DNA from: a virus
Virus record (IMG/VR): IMGVR_UViG_3300027971_000039
Span: 21,828-85,827 of that record
DNA length: 64,000 bases
Strand: one strand, 5' to 3'
In this document: one piece after another, positions 52,981-60,984 of the stretch
Layout of the letters: each line of letters starts with the position of its first letter
Numbering within the stretch: the first letter of the stretch is position 1
Made by a program: the position numbers and the translations under genes
The notes under the pieces: generated by a model
What the model was told of the DNA's origin: nothing
The model's input: the letters and a program-made list of their open reading frames with translations, nothing else
Database searches by the model: none

Positions 52981-53424
52981 TTAATTGTGGTCGTATATAA
53001 TGCGTATTTTATCGTCTATTCCAGCAACATAATCATAATCAAAGCCATCCCACTTTAATTCGTTGCCTTCTACAATAAAATCAACGCCAAAAAAAAGGGC
53101 ACCACCACCCTCTTTAATATCTACCTGCACAAATTGGGGGTTGATTGGGGTTTTGTCAAGAACTATTTTTTTAGCCATTAATTCCGCCGAAGTTACAATA
53201 ACATATTGAATTCTTCGAGCGTTATTTTTTAATAAATATTGTGGATGGGGGTTTGCTGTTGTCATGTGCTCTAGTAACACAACTTCACTATTTGAAAGGA
53301 GTGTTTCTAAACCAGCATCGTTTTTAGAATAAACAAGTCCATCTGCTTTTGCATAAATTGTAACTTTATTTGTAAGAGGTGTTTCTGGAACTGCTGTTGT
53401 TTTTTGTAAAATAATTTGGCTCAT
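52981..53424 (-). CDS. Fibre-associated protein, 147 aa
   Basis: Contains HPQYLLKNNARR, a fibre-attachment pattern, and a C-terminal beta domain (DFIVEGNELKWDGFDYDY...DDKIRIIYD) that parallels the C-terminus of the 888-aa fibre. Overlaps the next gene by 1 nt. Probably a short fibre or adaptor. Confidence 0.55.
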   Translation of the reverse strand: MSQIILQKTTAVPETPLTNKVTIYAKADGLVYSKNDAGLETLLSNSEVVLLEHMTTANPHPQYLLKNNARRIQYVIVTSAELMAKKIVLDKTPINPQFVQVDIKEGGGALFFGVDFIVEGNELKWDGFDYDYVAGIDDKIRIIYDHN

Positions 53425-53630
53425 TATATAACCTCTACAATTCCATTAATGCCAACTTCAACATTACCCGTTTCATTCATGTCAATATAACCATTCACTG
53501 TAACGGTTCCAACATTTAATGTGATTTTAGTTGTTAAAATAAATTCATCAAAATTTGCAGTAACGGGTGGAAGCGGTTGTTCTCTAAATGTTAATTCTGT
53601 TGTTGCTGGGTCGTATTGTAATAATAACAT
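53424..53630 (-). CDS. Small beta-rich protein, 68 aa
   Basis: Beta-rich throughout (LTTKITLNVGTVTVNGYID; VEVGINGIVEVI). Coupled to both neighbours with 1-nt overlaps or spacing. Possibly a head or fibre adaptor; no family recognised. Confidence 0.5.
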   Translation of the reverse strand: MLLLQYDPATTELTFREQPLPPVTANFDEFILTTKITLNVGTVTVNGYIDMNETGNVEVGINGIVEVI

Positions 53631-53631
53631 A

Positions 53632-54015
53632 TTAAGTAACCGTTAAACTGGCAATTTCTCTTTTTGTACCATCGACATATGTTACTGTAACAACTGCAAC
53701 AATTTCACCAGCCGACCCACCTCTTTTATATGTATATGTGGATGTAGTTGATGTGTGTATCCCATTAAAATAATCAAAGGATTCTTTAACTAAGCCATTG
53801 CTAACTTTTAAAGAATTATCAACTGCTACATCAGCAAAACGTGTACCATTTCCTATTTTAACAGAATCGGTTTGATGATCAACAGCAACTTCAACTGAAC
53901 CAACAACAACTGTTGCCTCTGTTGTGGTCCGCAAAGCTCCTGTTGTATCATCGAATGCATGTTGTAATACTTGAGCGGAGTCTAATCTAGAAGGAGATGG
54001 TTTGTTACTTGGCAT
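53632..54015 (-). CDS. Small beta-rich virion protein, 127 aa
   Basis: N- and C-terminal segments resemble the 89-aa protein at 30862-31131 (see there), with an extra 40 residues in the middle. First gene after the portal in the transcript. Role unknown. Confidence 0.55.
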   Translation of the reverse strand: MPSNKPSPSRLDSAQVLQHAFDDTTGALRTTTEATVVVGSVEVAVDHQTDSVKIGNGTRFADVAVDNSLKVSNGLVKESFDYFNGIHTSTTSTYTYKRGGSAGEIVAVVTVTYVDGTKREIASLTVT

Positions 54016-54032
54016 AATCTACCATTGAATTA

Positions 54033-56099
54033 TTATTGTAACATTTGGTCTGCTGTAACCGGCATATTCTCAAATGGAGGGGGCGGAGATGGCACACCTG
54101 GAACTTGTAATTGTTGGCCGGTTGCGGCTTGCACAGTTTCACCAGCTTGAACATTACCACCTTGTGTTTGCATCATTTGTTGCATTTGTGAATTTTGAAT
54201 TGATTGATTTGATGGCATTTCTTGTCCAGCTAATGGTCCTTGTTGCATACCAATAGGAGGAAGGGGTTGCTCTCCAACAAGTTGTAATAATGCTGGATCT
54301 GTTTCTCTTAATGAATTTAAATGTTTTTCAATGTGTTCTAAAACAAGACGAACAAGATCCGGGTCGCGGCGTAGATCTGGATCGGAAAGAACCGCTTTGT
54401 GTTCGTTAATATGAAGACGATGTTTGTCTAAAGGAGAAACCAAAACTTCTCTTCCTTCTAACATCTGCTCGTTTTCTGATTTAATTAAAAGCAATTCATT
54501 CATTTCACCTTCAAACATAGTTTCAATCTTACCTGTGTTAATTACTTGAAAATATTGTTCGGGTGATTTAATAAGATTCATTTGTAGCATTTGTTCAGCC
54601 ATTTGAACTCGACCGGCAGTTGTTCGAGAAAGAGGGTTACCAACATCAACAACAACGCGATTAATTGCGGAAATTTGTTCGCCTGTAAATTCTTTTAAAA
54701 GTGGGCGGTTGTTTTTACCAACCAAAGCAATAACTTTAGGAGTCGTTGCAAAGTCTTTTAAAATTTGAATGATTGCAGTTCCAACATCCTCAATAAGTTT
54801 TACATAACTTTGTTGAAGACCTGAAATATATTGCAATGACATTGATTGAACAAGTGCAAGTGCTGTACCCGATTTAAGAGAAGCTTCAGGATTTCCACGA
54901 GTTACACTATTAACACCCGAAATAGTTTCAGCTGACTGAATTAACATATTTAAAAAGTTAAATACTTCTGGTGGAGTTGATGTTAATTGAAGCGGTTCAG
55001 GACGAGCGTTACCTTCAATAATGTTCATCGCACCATCTAATGTATTAACTGCAATATCAGCACCGCGAGGAACGAATAAATTTTGAACACCAAAGGCGTT
55101 TTGGTTGGTCATAATTGTGCTGTAAAGCGAGTTAATACCTTCTTGAATAGGAAAGATATCAAACATCGGAGTATAACCGTATGGTGTGCCCATAATCTCA
55201 CGAGGAGTAATACGGAAAACAGGTAGAACACGGTACGGCATTTTTGTGTCTAATAAAACAATCTCCGAATCAACGAAAAGCATGTACCGACCGTCTGGCA
55301 TTGCTTCTGTTCGCTTATGATAAAATTCATATACCGGAATATCGTCGGTTTCATCGTTGCTAAATACAGCCAAACGATACACTGCGCTTTGGTTTTTAGG
55401 TTTTACACCAAGAAGTTTTTCTTTTAACTCGGGATATTTTGCGATTAAATTATAACGATTTTGAAATGAACGAGTTAAAATCCACTCGTTGTTCCAAGTC
55501 TCTTTTGTGCCGTCTACAACAACATCAAAAGGAGAAAGATTAGTGAATTCAAGCTCACCCTCATACACCATTTCACCAGTCTCAGGATCTGCGTCATATG
55601 CTTCGCCCGCAGTCGCGTTCCAATCTAGTTTAACATATCCAGAACCAAGAACAATTGCCATTTCGGTTGCTTTTTTAAGACAATCCTCAAGGTGTTTTTC
55701 ACGCATATAATAATCTAAAACACCATTAGCTACATAAGTTTGTGCTAATGACTTATAATCCGTGTTTACAGCTCTAGCTTCCATCATAGGACGGTTGGCT
55801 GTAATCATTGTAAAAATGTGTTGAGCGATGTTTGCAAAATGGTTAACCGGTAACATGGTAAGTTCACCCTGTTCACCAGAAAATTCAACTCTATGGCCAT
55901 ATCCAAGGTCATTAGAATAAGCCCCGTGGTAGGCCCGCCACATTCTAGACATTTTCTCCAAGTAAGCGTTGGCTCTTAGAAGGTTAAAAAAGCTATCACC
56001 TTTAGCTAAAAGGATTCCCGCGCAGTCCTCTGCTTTTTTTTGAGCAAAGTAAACTTCGTCTTGTTGTTTTTGATCCATTTTAGTAAAAGGAGTATCCAT
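54033..56099 (-). CDS. Portal protein, 688 aa
   Basis: Large portal of the P22-like size class. Supporting features: N-terminal helical stem segment, conserved MxxPVNHFANIAQHIFTMITANRP (quoted in part: PVNHFANIAQHIF), central MLGTPYGYTPMFDI-like segment (EIMGTPYGYTPMF), and a Gln/Pro-rich C-terminus for the barrel end. It directly follows the terminase gene. Forms the dodecameric DNA channel at the head vertex. Confidence 0.85.
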   Translation of the reverse strand: MDTPFTKMDQKQQDEVYFAQKKAEDCAGILLAKGDSFFNLLRANAYLEKMSRMWRAYHGAYSNDLGYGHRVEFSGEQGELTMLPVNHFANIAQHIFTMITANRPMMEARAVNTDYKSLAQTYVANGVLDYYMREKHLEDCLKKATEMAIVLGSGYVKLDWNATAGEAYDADPETGEMVYEGELEFTNLSPFDVVVDGTKETWNNEWILTRSFQNRYNLIAKYPELKEKLLGVKPKNQSAVYRLAVFSNDETDDIPVYEFYHKRTEAMPDGRYMLFVDSEIVLLDTKMPYRVLPVFRITPREIMGTPYGYTPMFDIFPIQEGINSLYSTIMTNQNAFGVQNLFVPRGADIAVNTLDGAMNIIEGNARPEPLQLTSTPPEVFNFLNMLIQSAETISGVNSVTRGNPEASLKSGTALALVQSMSLQYISGLQQSYVKLIEDVGTAIIQILKDFATTPKVIALVGKNNRPLLKEFTGEQISAINRVVVDVGNPLSRTTAGRVQMAEQMLQMNLIKSPEQYFQVINTGKIETMFEGEMNELLLIKSENEQMLEGREVLVSPLDKHRLHINEHKAVLSDPDLRRDPDLVRLVLEHIEKHLNSLRETDPALLQLVGEQPLPPIGMQQGPLAGQEMPSNQSIQNSQMQQMMQTQGGNVQAGETVQAATGQQLQVPGVPSPPPPFENMPVTADQMLQ

Positions 56100-56149
56100 T
56101 TATTCACCCACAAATAACCATAATTGCATTAGTTAAGTTTCTATACAAG

Positions 56150-56162
56150 TATAGTTGTTATT
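56150..56162 (-). promoter_or_regulatory. Late-motif copy 8, before the portal gene
   Basis: Minus-strand AATAACAACTATA, about 50 nt before the portal ATG and overlapping the terminase stop codon. CTATAC/GTATAG just downstream can form a small hairpin. Confidence 0.6.
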
Positions 56163-57618
56163 TTTTCTTTACGTTAAAAATAGCTCGATAAACATCGTTT
56201 GCTTGTTGGCCGTAAAAATTTTTAGGGTTATTAACATATAAATCTTTTAAATCATAATTATAATGAGCGGGATATGGATTTTTATTATAACTTACAGATC
56301 TTACAAGATATTTAGCGGCATCTACAGTATCATAATGACCATTATCAGGCGAACGAGCAAAAGTTGTTTTGGTTTCTACATTTTTCCATTTACAATTTCT
56401 TAGATGACGAATAAGGGTCTTACATTTTGGGTTTATTATAATTTTTTTAGTGGCAAGCATAACCCTAAGATTATTTAATGCAGATTCATTGTCATCTTTT
56501 TTAGCCGGAACAAACGTTAATTTATTATTAGATATACGAGTAATTTCTTGTGTAACAATATAATTAATGTCACTAACACGAGTGTGTGGAATTTTAATTT
56601 CATTACTTATAGGATTAGTCCAAAGTTCAATTTCTTTTTTAAGAATTTTTTCAGTTAAATCTGGTAGTTGTAATTCTTTTCCACTTAAAACTATTTCATC
56701 TTCAAAAATTATTTTATCTGCTTTAAAATCATAATAAGCGAATAAAACAGCAGTTAAGTCTTTGTACCCAAGATCCATTGCAACATATGTATCGTAAAAT
56801 GGTGGTTTGGGCCACTCTTTAATAATTTCTTTTTCTAACTCAACCGTGAATTCTGGGAATAAAACATTTTCTTCTTCTCGAATAACTTCACAAAGATATT
56901 CACGTCTAAACTGAGGAGAGTTTTCTCCACCCATTTCTTTAATTGCACGATCAATTTGTTCTTGAGCAAGCATTGGGTTATCAAAAATTGTTTTTTTAGT
57001 AAGAGTTGAGTTTAATTCAGCTTGTTCGATAAACTCATAAAAGTCATGATCTGAGTCTGTTGGGGGTGTGGAAGCTAGGATAATTTTACCACCAGTATGC
57101 ATTAGAGTTGGTAATAAAATAGATTTAACAATGTGTTTTAAATTATCACAGAAGCCAGCCTCATCTACAAGAACAAGATCAGACTTTTGACCCCGTAGGC
57201 GTTCGTAGTGTTTGTTATCACTACCGGCTAACTGAATAGAACTTCCATTAGAAAAATGGTATGTAAATTTACTTTCAATATATGTTGGCTTTAAATGCTC
57301 GGGACAGTCTTCTAAAAGCATTTTAAAAATAGGATCAAATATGTTTTTAGCGTGAAGCTTAGTGTCAGTTAGAAGCTTTACAATGGAGTTTGATTTACGA
57401 AGACATTGCTCTAAAGCGATAAGAGCAAGAGCCACAGATTTACCACTCTGACGAGCTAATAGCCATACAAGGGTAGCATTATCATCTGCGTCATTAAAGA
57501 TTTTACGCATGTCTTTTTGAACAGCGTGACATTTCCAAGACAGTTCGCCCCGAGCCCAAAGCTCAGCAACCGCATCTTTTTTGCTTATTTTATTTTTAAG
57601 AGAATGTTCCTTGCTCAT
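56158..57618 (-). CDS. terL: Terminase large subunit, 486 aa
   Basis: ATPase: Walker A ARQSGKS (55-61), Walker B LVLVDEAG (148-155), coupling motif LASTPP (181-186). Nuclease: D282 in VAMDLGYKD as first metal-binding acid and the late HYDTVDAAKYL acid. Complete packaging motor that cuts and translocates DNA through the portal. The 5' end overlaps the putative small-subunit gene by 23 nt. Confidence 0.95.
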   Translation of the reverse strand: MSKEHSLKNKISKKDAVAELWARGELSWKCHAVQKDMRKIFNDADDNATLVWLLARQSGKSVALALIALEQCLRKSNSIVKLLTDTKLHAKNIFDPIFKMLLEDCPEHLKPTYIESKFTYHFSNGSSIQLAGSDNKHYERLRGQKSDLVLVDEAGFCDNLKHIVKSILLPTLMHTGGKIILASTPPTDSDHDFYEFIEQAELNSTLTKKTIFDNPMLAQEQIDRAIKEMGGENSPQFRREYLCEVIREEENVLFPEFTVELEKEIIKEWPKPPFYDTYVAMDLGYKDLTAVLFAYYDFKADKIIFEDEIVLSGKELQLPDLTEKILKKEIELWTNPISNEIKIPHTRVSDINYIVTQEITRISNNKLTFVPAKKDDNESALNNLRVMLATKKIIINPKCKTLIRHLRNCKWKNVETKTTFARSPDNGHYDTVDAAKYLVRSVSYNKNPYPAHYNYDLKDLYVNNPKNFYGQQANDVYRAIFNVKKK

Positions 57619-58024
57619 TATCTAACATTTTTAATAGATCGTCGTTATTCATTTTTTGTGTTTGAATTGATATAGACGAGCTAGAACCTTTTGATAAAAG
57701 TATTTTTGTAAATATTTCAACGCGCTTTGCTTCTTCAAGAGTAAGTTCTCTATCCATTGAAATTTCTTTCATTCGGGCCAATTGAACTTTAGCAATCATT
57801 TCTTCATCAGATGATGCTTCTACTTGATAGGCAATAAAATTTTGTTTTTCTTCTTGAAGAAGTGGAGTTGATTTTTCAAGAAGATCCTTTAATTCAACAT
57901 TTTCTTCTTCTAATACCTTGACTTTTCTAGATAATGATAGAATTGTTTTATATTGTGCTTCTGCGTATTTTTGCAAAGAAGCAGCATCTTTAAATTGTTC
58001 TAGCATTTTATCTATTGAGTCCAT
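57596..58024 (-). CDS. Putative terminase small subunit, 142 aa
   Basis: Coiled-coil-rich (about 25-75) with an acidic helical C-terminal part. Immediately upstream of and overlapping terL, the usual place for the small subunit. It lacks a clear N-terminal HTH, so the call rests on position and helical nature. Confidence 0.55.
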   Translation of the reverse strand: MDSIDKMLEQFKDAASLQKYAEAQYKTILSLSRKVKVLEEENVELKDLLEKSTPLLQEEKQNFIAYQVEASSDEEMIAKVQLARMKEISMDRELTLEEAKRVEIFTKILLSKGSSSSISIQTQKMNNDDLLKMLDNEQGTFS

Positions 58025-58311
58025 TAGAATTTAACAGCGGATCTAATCTGCTGCCCTAGCTTCATAGTTGAAACATGAGAACGTAGTTCTTCGGCTTCTT
58101 TTTTAGATTCAATGGATTGTTCTTCTAGTGTCTTTAAACGACCTATCAAAGAATTAAGAATTTTATCTTCTTCTCGATTAATCATGTATCCAGCGAATCC
58201 AGTTAAAATAGCAAACACAGGGGCGTCTTGCAAAGAAGCACCTGACATTAACATTTTTACACTAAAAGCAACAAAAAGACCAAGAGGGATATACTTAATA
58301 TACTCTTTCAT
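58024..58311 (-). CDS. Membrane protein with C-terminal coiled coil, 95 aa
   Basis: Two short hydrophobic segments (about 7-22 and 28-44), then a charged coiled coil. The reverse layout (coiled coil then TM) is found at the other end of the late block, 10481-10765. First gene of the minus-strand late operon, with a late-motif copy upstream. Holin-like role possible. Confidence 0.55.
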   Translation of the reverse strand: MKEYIKYIPLGLFVAFSVKMLMSGASLQDAPVFAILTGFAGYMINREEDKILNSLIGRLKTLEEQSIESKKEAEELRSHVSTMKLGQQIRSAVKF

Positions 58312-58410
58312 AGTGTTTCCTCGATGAATTTAAAAAGTGATGGTTTCGTAAGCCACTGATTTTATTTGCCTTAATATGGCGGTTGGCATTGAAGAAATCA
58401 CTTCTTATAG

Positions 58411-58423
58411 TATAGTTGTTAAT
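58411..58423 (-). promoter_or_regulatory. Late-motif copy 9, heading the minus-strand late block
   Basis: Minus-strand ATTAACAACTATA, about 100 nt before the 58311 start. It shares its central ATTAAT with copy 10 on the plus strand, giving a divergent pair. Confidence 0.7.
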
Positions 58424-58434
58424 TAACAACTTTA
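58422..58434 (+). promoter_or_regulatory. Late-motif copy 10, before the endolysin
   Basis: Plus-strand ATTAACAACTTTA, ending 4 nt before the endolysin ATG at 58438. It is the plus-strand half of the head-to-head pair. Confidence 0.65.
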
Positions 58435-58437
58435 TAT

Positions 58438-58872
58438 ATGAGTGATAAAATAAAAATTAAAGATGATTATTATATTTGGAACAAAGGCGACAATCTTTGG
58501 ATTAATAATTGGTTTAAAACCAAAGAATTTGAATGTAAATGTTCCAATAAAGAATGTGTAGAACAAAAAATTGCGGTTGAACTGGTTAATCGTTTAACTG
58601 AAATTAGAGACTATACAAAAAGCCCAATGAGGGTCACATCTGGGTATCGTTGTAGTAAACACCAAGAAGAAATTAGAAATAGTGGAACATCAACAGTTGT
58701 TGCTAAAAAAAGCACACACGAGCTGGGTAATGCTGCCGACATTTCTGTTTCTAGCTTAACAACATTAAATTTATTACCGATTGTAGAAAAAAAGTTTAAA
58801 TCAATCGGTATTGCGAACAATTTTTTACATGTTGATCTTAGGGACGATAAAGCTCGTCGCTGGAAATATTAA
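58438..58872 (+). CDS. M15 family peptidase endolysin, 144 aa
   Basis: Peptidase M15 (D-Ala-D-Ala carboxypeptidase/VanY-like) fold: SGYRCSKHQ (68-76), zinc ligands H94 and D101 in STHELGNAADI, and H131 in FLHVDLR. Likely cleaves peptide cross-links of peptidoglycan at lysis. No signal peptide, so it needs a holin. It lies alone on the plus strand and ends in a 4-nt convergent overlap with the next gene. Confidence 0.9.
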   Translation: MSDKIKIKDDYYIWNKGDNLWINNWFKTKEFECKCSNKECVEQKIAVELVNRLTEIRDYTKSPMRVTSGYRCSKHQEEIRNSGTSTVVAKKSTHELGNAADISVSSLTTLNLLPIVEKKFKSIGIANNFLHVDLRDDKARRWKY

Positions 58873-59309
58873 GCATCATTACAAAATTGGGTCATATTTT
58901 CTTTAACCTGATCATATAAAACGTCTTCAGGTAATTGAATCAAATATGGGTTCATATAATTATCTTCTGTATCAACATGGTGTTTATCTAAAATACAATG
59001 GGTTAGTTCGTGGAACATCAATTGTTTTTTTGTTTCTAGATTAGAAATTGTCCAATAATTTTCATCAATCAATATCTCTTTGCGATGTAAATAAACGGTA
59101 CACAGTCCGATATTGTCATCTGTTAATTTACTAAATCGTATAGAAAATTGATTTGGTTTTTGTATTTTATTACATTGCTCTTTTCCAAGAGCCATAAATT
59201 CTGCATAATATACATTAAGATCTTTATCAATATTATTTAATGGTATAGTAAAAAACAATATAATAGCAGAAAACCAAGCAGCTAATAACCCCATTTTAGT
59301 TCGCCTCAT
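58869..59309 (-). CDS. Membrane-anchored metzincin-like protease, 146 aa
   Basis: N-terminal hydrophobic segment (about 6-24) as signal anchor. Zinc motif HELTHCILDKH (100-110) fits HExxHxxxxxH, and NYMNPY (117-122) gives a Met-turn methionine, so the zinc site is metzincin-like. It would act in the periplasm or outside. Neighbouring genes are small and accessory. Substrate unknown. Confidence 0.7.
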   Translation of the reverse strand: MRRTKMGLLAAWFSAIILFFTIPLNNIDKDLNVYYAEFMALGKEQCNKIQKPNQFSIRFSKLTDDNIGLCTVYLHRKEILIDENYWTISNLETKKQLMFHELTHCILDKHHVDTEDNYMNPYLIQLPEDVLYDQVKENMTQFCNDA

Positions 59310-59505
59310 TTGATTTTCTTCTTGCTCTTAATTTAATCATGTTTTCATGCGAACGCTTTACGTTACAAGAACCACATACTGAACCATTCCATAATTTTCC
59401 AGTTTCATCTACTGTTTTTTTATTTTTTCCGTCCGGGTATTTTCCCGTTTCTATTCTATCTTTTAAAACTTTACAAATCTTACATATTCTTTTATTGTTT
59501 TCCAT
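59296..59505 (-). CDS. Small zinc-finger protein, 69 aa
   Basis: Two Cys pairs, CKIC (8-11) and CGSC (44-47), in a Lys-rich protein: a likely zinc finger related to HNH-type or recombination-endonuclease VII folds. The second pair is followed by NVKRSHENM. No catalytic His cluster is clear. Overlaps both neighbours by 14 nt. Confidence 0.55.
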   Translation of the reverse strand: MENNKRICKICKVLKDRIETGKYPDGKNKKTVDETGKLWNGSVCGSCNVKRSHENMIKLRARRKSNEAN

Positions 59506-59734
59506 ATTTATTTCTCAATTTTAAAGGCACACTCATTGTATTACACACATCCAGTTCATGTTGTTTTATTCCACCTAAAGTTAAAATAGACATTAATTCT
59601 AATATATTATTCTCATTAAGAACGTCAACAGTATCGGAATATTTCATTTCATTAAATGTGTTATTTATTTTAAAAATTTTTTTATACTTATTACCCATGT
59701 CTAGTTGTTTAATTTTTTTATTAAGTCTGTTCAT
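59492..59734 (-). CDS. Hypothetical protein, 80 aa
   Basis: Basic N-terminus, helical centre (NENNILELMSILTLGG), no TM or metal motif. Coupled by overlaps to its neighbours. No family recognised. Confidence 0.55.
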   Translation of the reverse strand: MNRLNKKIKQLDMGNKYKKIFKINNTFNEMKYSDTVDVLNENNILELMSILTLGGIKQHELDVCNTMSVPLKLRNKYGKQ

Positions 59735-59928
59735 TCTGATCCAGCCTCATAGTTGCATTTACAGCAGGTTAATTTATCAGTGACGGGGTGCCTTGACCAA
59801 TCGTGAATTTCGTCAATTTCATGACATTTTGGGATTGGTTTTGGTTTGTTTCTATTTTCAGCAACATTTACTGCATTAAAAAACATATAACCAAGTACCA
59901 TCATAAGCATAAAAATCAGCAATTCCAT
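59731..59928 (-). CDS. Membrane protein with Cys/His metal motif, 65 aa
   Basis: TM segment about 3-18; then a polar linker and C35-H36, H42, H47 and C54C55xxC... (LTCCKCNYEAG), which may form a small zinc ribbon facing the cytoplasm. Start ATG 59928 follows GGAGATTATT. Function unknown. Confidence 0.55.
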   Translation of the reverse strand: MELLIFMLMMVLGYMFFNAVNVAENRNKPKPIPKCHEIDEIHDWSRHPVTDKLTCCKCNYEAGSE

Positions 59929-59950
59929 AATAATCTCCTAGACTTACAAG

Positions 59951-59967
59951 AATTTAACAACTATAAC
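59951..59967 (+). promoter_or_regulatory. Late-motif copy 11, plus orientation
   Basis: Plus-strand AATTTAACAACTATAAC, close to consensus. The genes around it are on the minus strand, so if it is a promoter it would make an antisense transcript across 60006-60784; see findings. Confidence 0.5.
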
Positions 59968-60005
59968 TAAAGTTGCACGTATGTGAACCTAATAAACATT
60001 ACGTA

Positions 60006-60218
60006 TCAACTACGACGAGCTTCAAACAGCGAGTCGCCGACGTTACCAATTAACGTACCGACAACATCAGTTATTCGCCACGGATTAGTGTATTCACCAC
60101 TTCTATCCTTTAAAACCCAAACAAAACTACCTACCAAGCCAATAGAAAGACAAAAATCTTTTTTTGGCTTTCGTAAATTTCTTACTATATATCCATACAT
60201 AACACCATCCATACCCAT
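60006..60218 (-). CDS. Hypothetical protein, 70 aa
   Basis: ATG 60218 follows AAGGTGTAGTTGT. The sequence (GYIVRNLRKPKKDFCLSIGL, VGSFVWVLKDRSGEYTNPW in two parts) has the ordered look of a folded beta-rich protein. I prefer it over a plus-strand frame covering the same bases, which starts with GTG and lacks a ribosome-binding site. Function unknown. Confidence 0.55.
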   Translation of the reverse strand: MGMDGVMYGYIVRNLRKPKKDFCLSIGLVGSFVWVLKDRSGEYTNPWRITDVVGTLIGNVGDSLFEARRS

Positions 60219-60262
60219 ACAACTACACCTTATGTCTTACATTAATTAATTCTTTTGTTACA

Positions 60263-60784
60263 TTATTTTATGTGTTTTGTATCTTTATAGAATAATGTGG
60301 TCAAAGAATTATCGGAATATATTATGTTGTTTACTTTATTGTTGGGATAGTTGGTTTGTATGAAAGACGATGCATCATCCATTTTATCGAATATACCAAC
60401 AATAATTTTATCGTTACGCTTATTAACCAGTAGAACGTGTATTTTATAATCTTTTGTAACGGCTATACGAACTTTATAGGACACAATTAATCTGTTAGTG
60501 TATGGAGTATACCCAGCGGATACAAACGCTTCTATAAGCTCTACAGCACGTATCTTACGCGTTTTTATATCACACCCCCCCGATACAAGTAAAACGAATT
60601 GAAGATTGGGTAAATCACGGATTAACTTACGGCAGGAGTGAGATTTATCCTGAATTTGTGATATGTTTCTAGATACAGCTGCTAGAATATTATTACTATG
60701 AGAGATAAAGAATCGTTTATCTTTTTCATTAATAAAACCCCATACTCCGGGTTTAGAATAATCTAGTAAATCTTTTATGTTCAT
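60263..60784 (-). CDS. Hypothetical protein, 173 aa, possibly GIY-YIG-like
   Basis: The N-terminal part (PGVWGFINEKDKRFFISHSNN) has the strand-turn-strand spacing of a GIY-YIG core (GVY...YIG), followed by a helix and LQFVLLVSG strand, but the key Tyr and Gly are changed and no clear catalytic Arg/Glu pair is seen. It may be a catalytically dead relative. First gene of the 58869-60784 minus cluster. Confidence 0.5.
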   Translation of the reverse strand: MNIKDLLDYSKPGVWGFINEKDKRFFISHSNNILAAVSRNISQIQDKSHSCRKLIRDLPNLQFVLLVSGGCDIKTRKIRAVELIEAFVSAGYTPYTNRLIVSYKVRIAVTKDYKIHVLLVNKRNDKIIVGIFDKMDDASSFIQTNYPNNKVNNIIYSDNSLTTLFYKDTKHIK

Positions 60785-60984
60785 AAATTAACATCATATA
60801 ATTGTGTCAATCAGTTTCATCCCATTTAATGATATCAACGACTTACAGAGTGACAAATTACCTTTACACTAAGACAATATACAAAATAAACCCTATTTGT
60901 TGATATAACGCACATACAGGGTGTTTCTGTAATAGTTGTTAACTAATCTAATTGTGTTTCTAGAATATATATTAAAAATTCGCG
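60785..60984. other. AT-rich intergenic leader region
   Basis: Gene-free on both strands. It holds late-motif copy 12 and the first copy of a 12-nt direct repeat TACAGGGTGTTT (60915-60926; second copy 61242-61253 in the structured RNA region). Nothing else recognised. Confidence 0.5.
60931..60946 (-). promoter_or_regulatory. Late-motif copy 12, before the 58869-60784 cluster
   Basis: Minus-strand TTAGTTAACAACTATT, about 150 nt before the ATG at 60784. It would make a long leader for the accessory cluster. Confidence 0.5.

Noticed and set aside
59983-60249. Plus-strand 88-codon frame
   Set aside because: GTG start without ribosome-binding site; the opposite-strand 70-aa frame has AAGGTG before its ATG and a more protein-like sequence.
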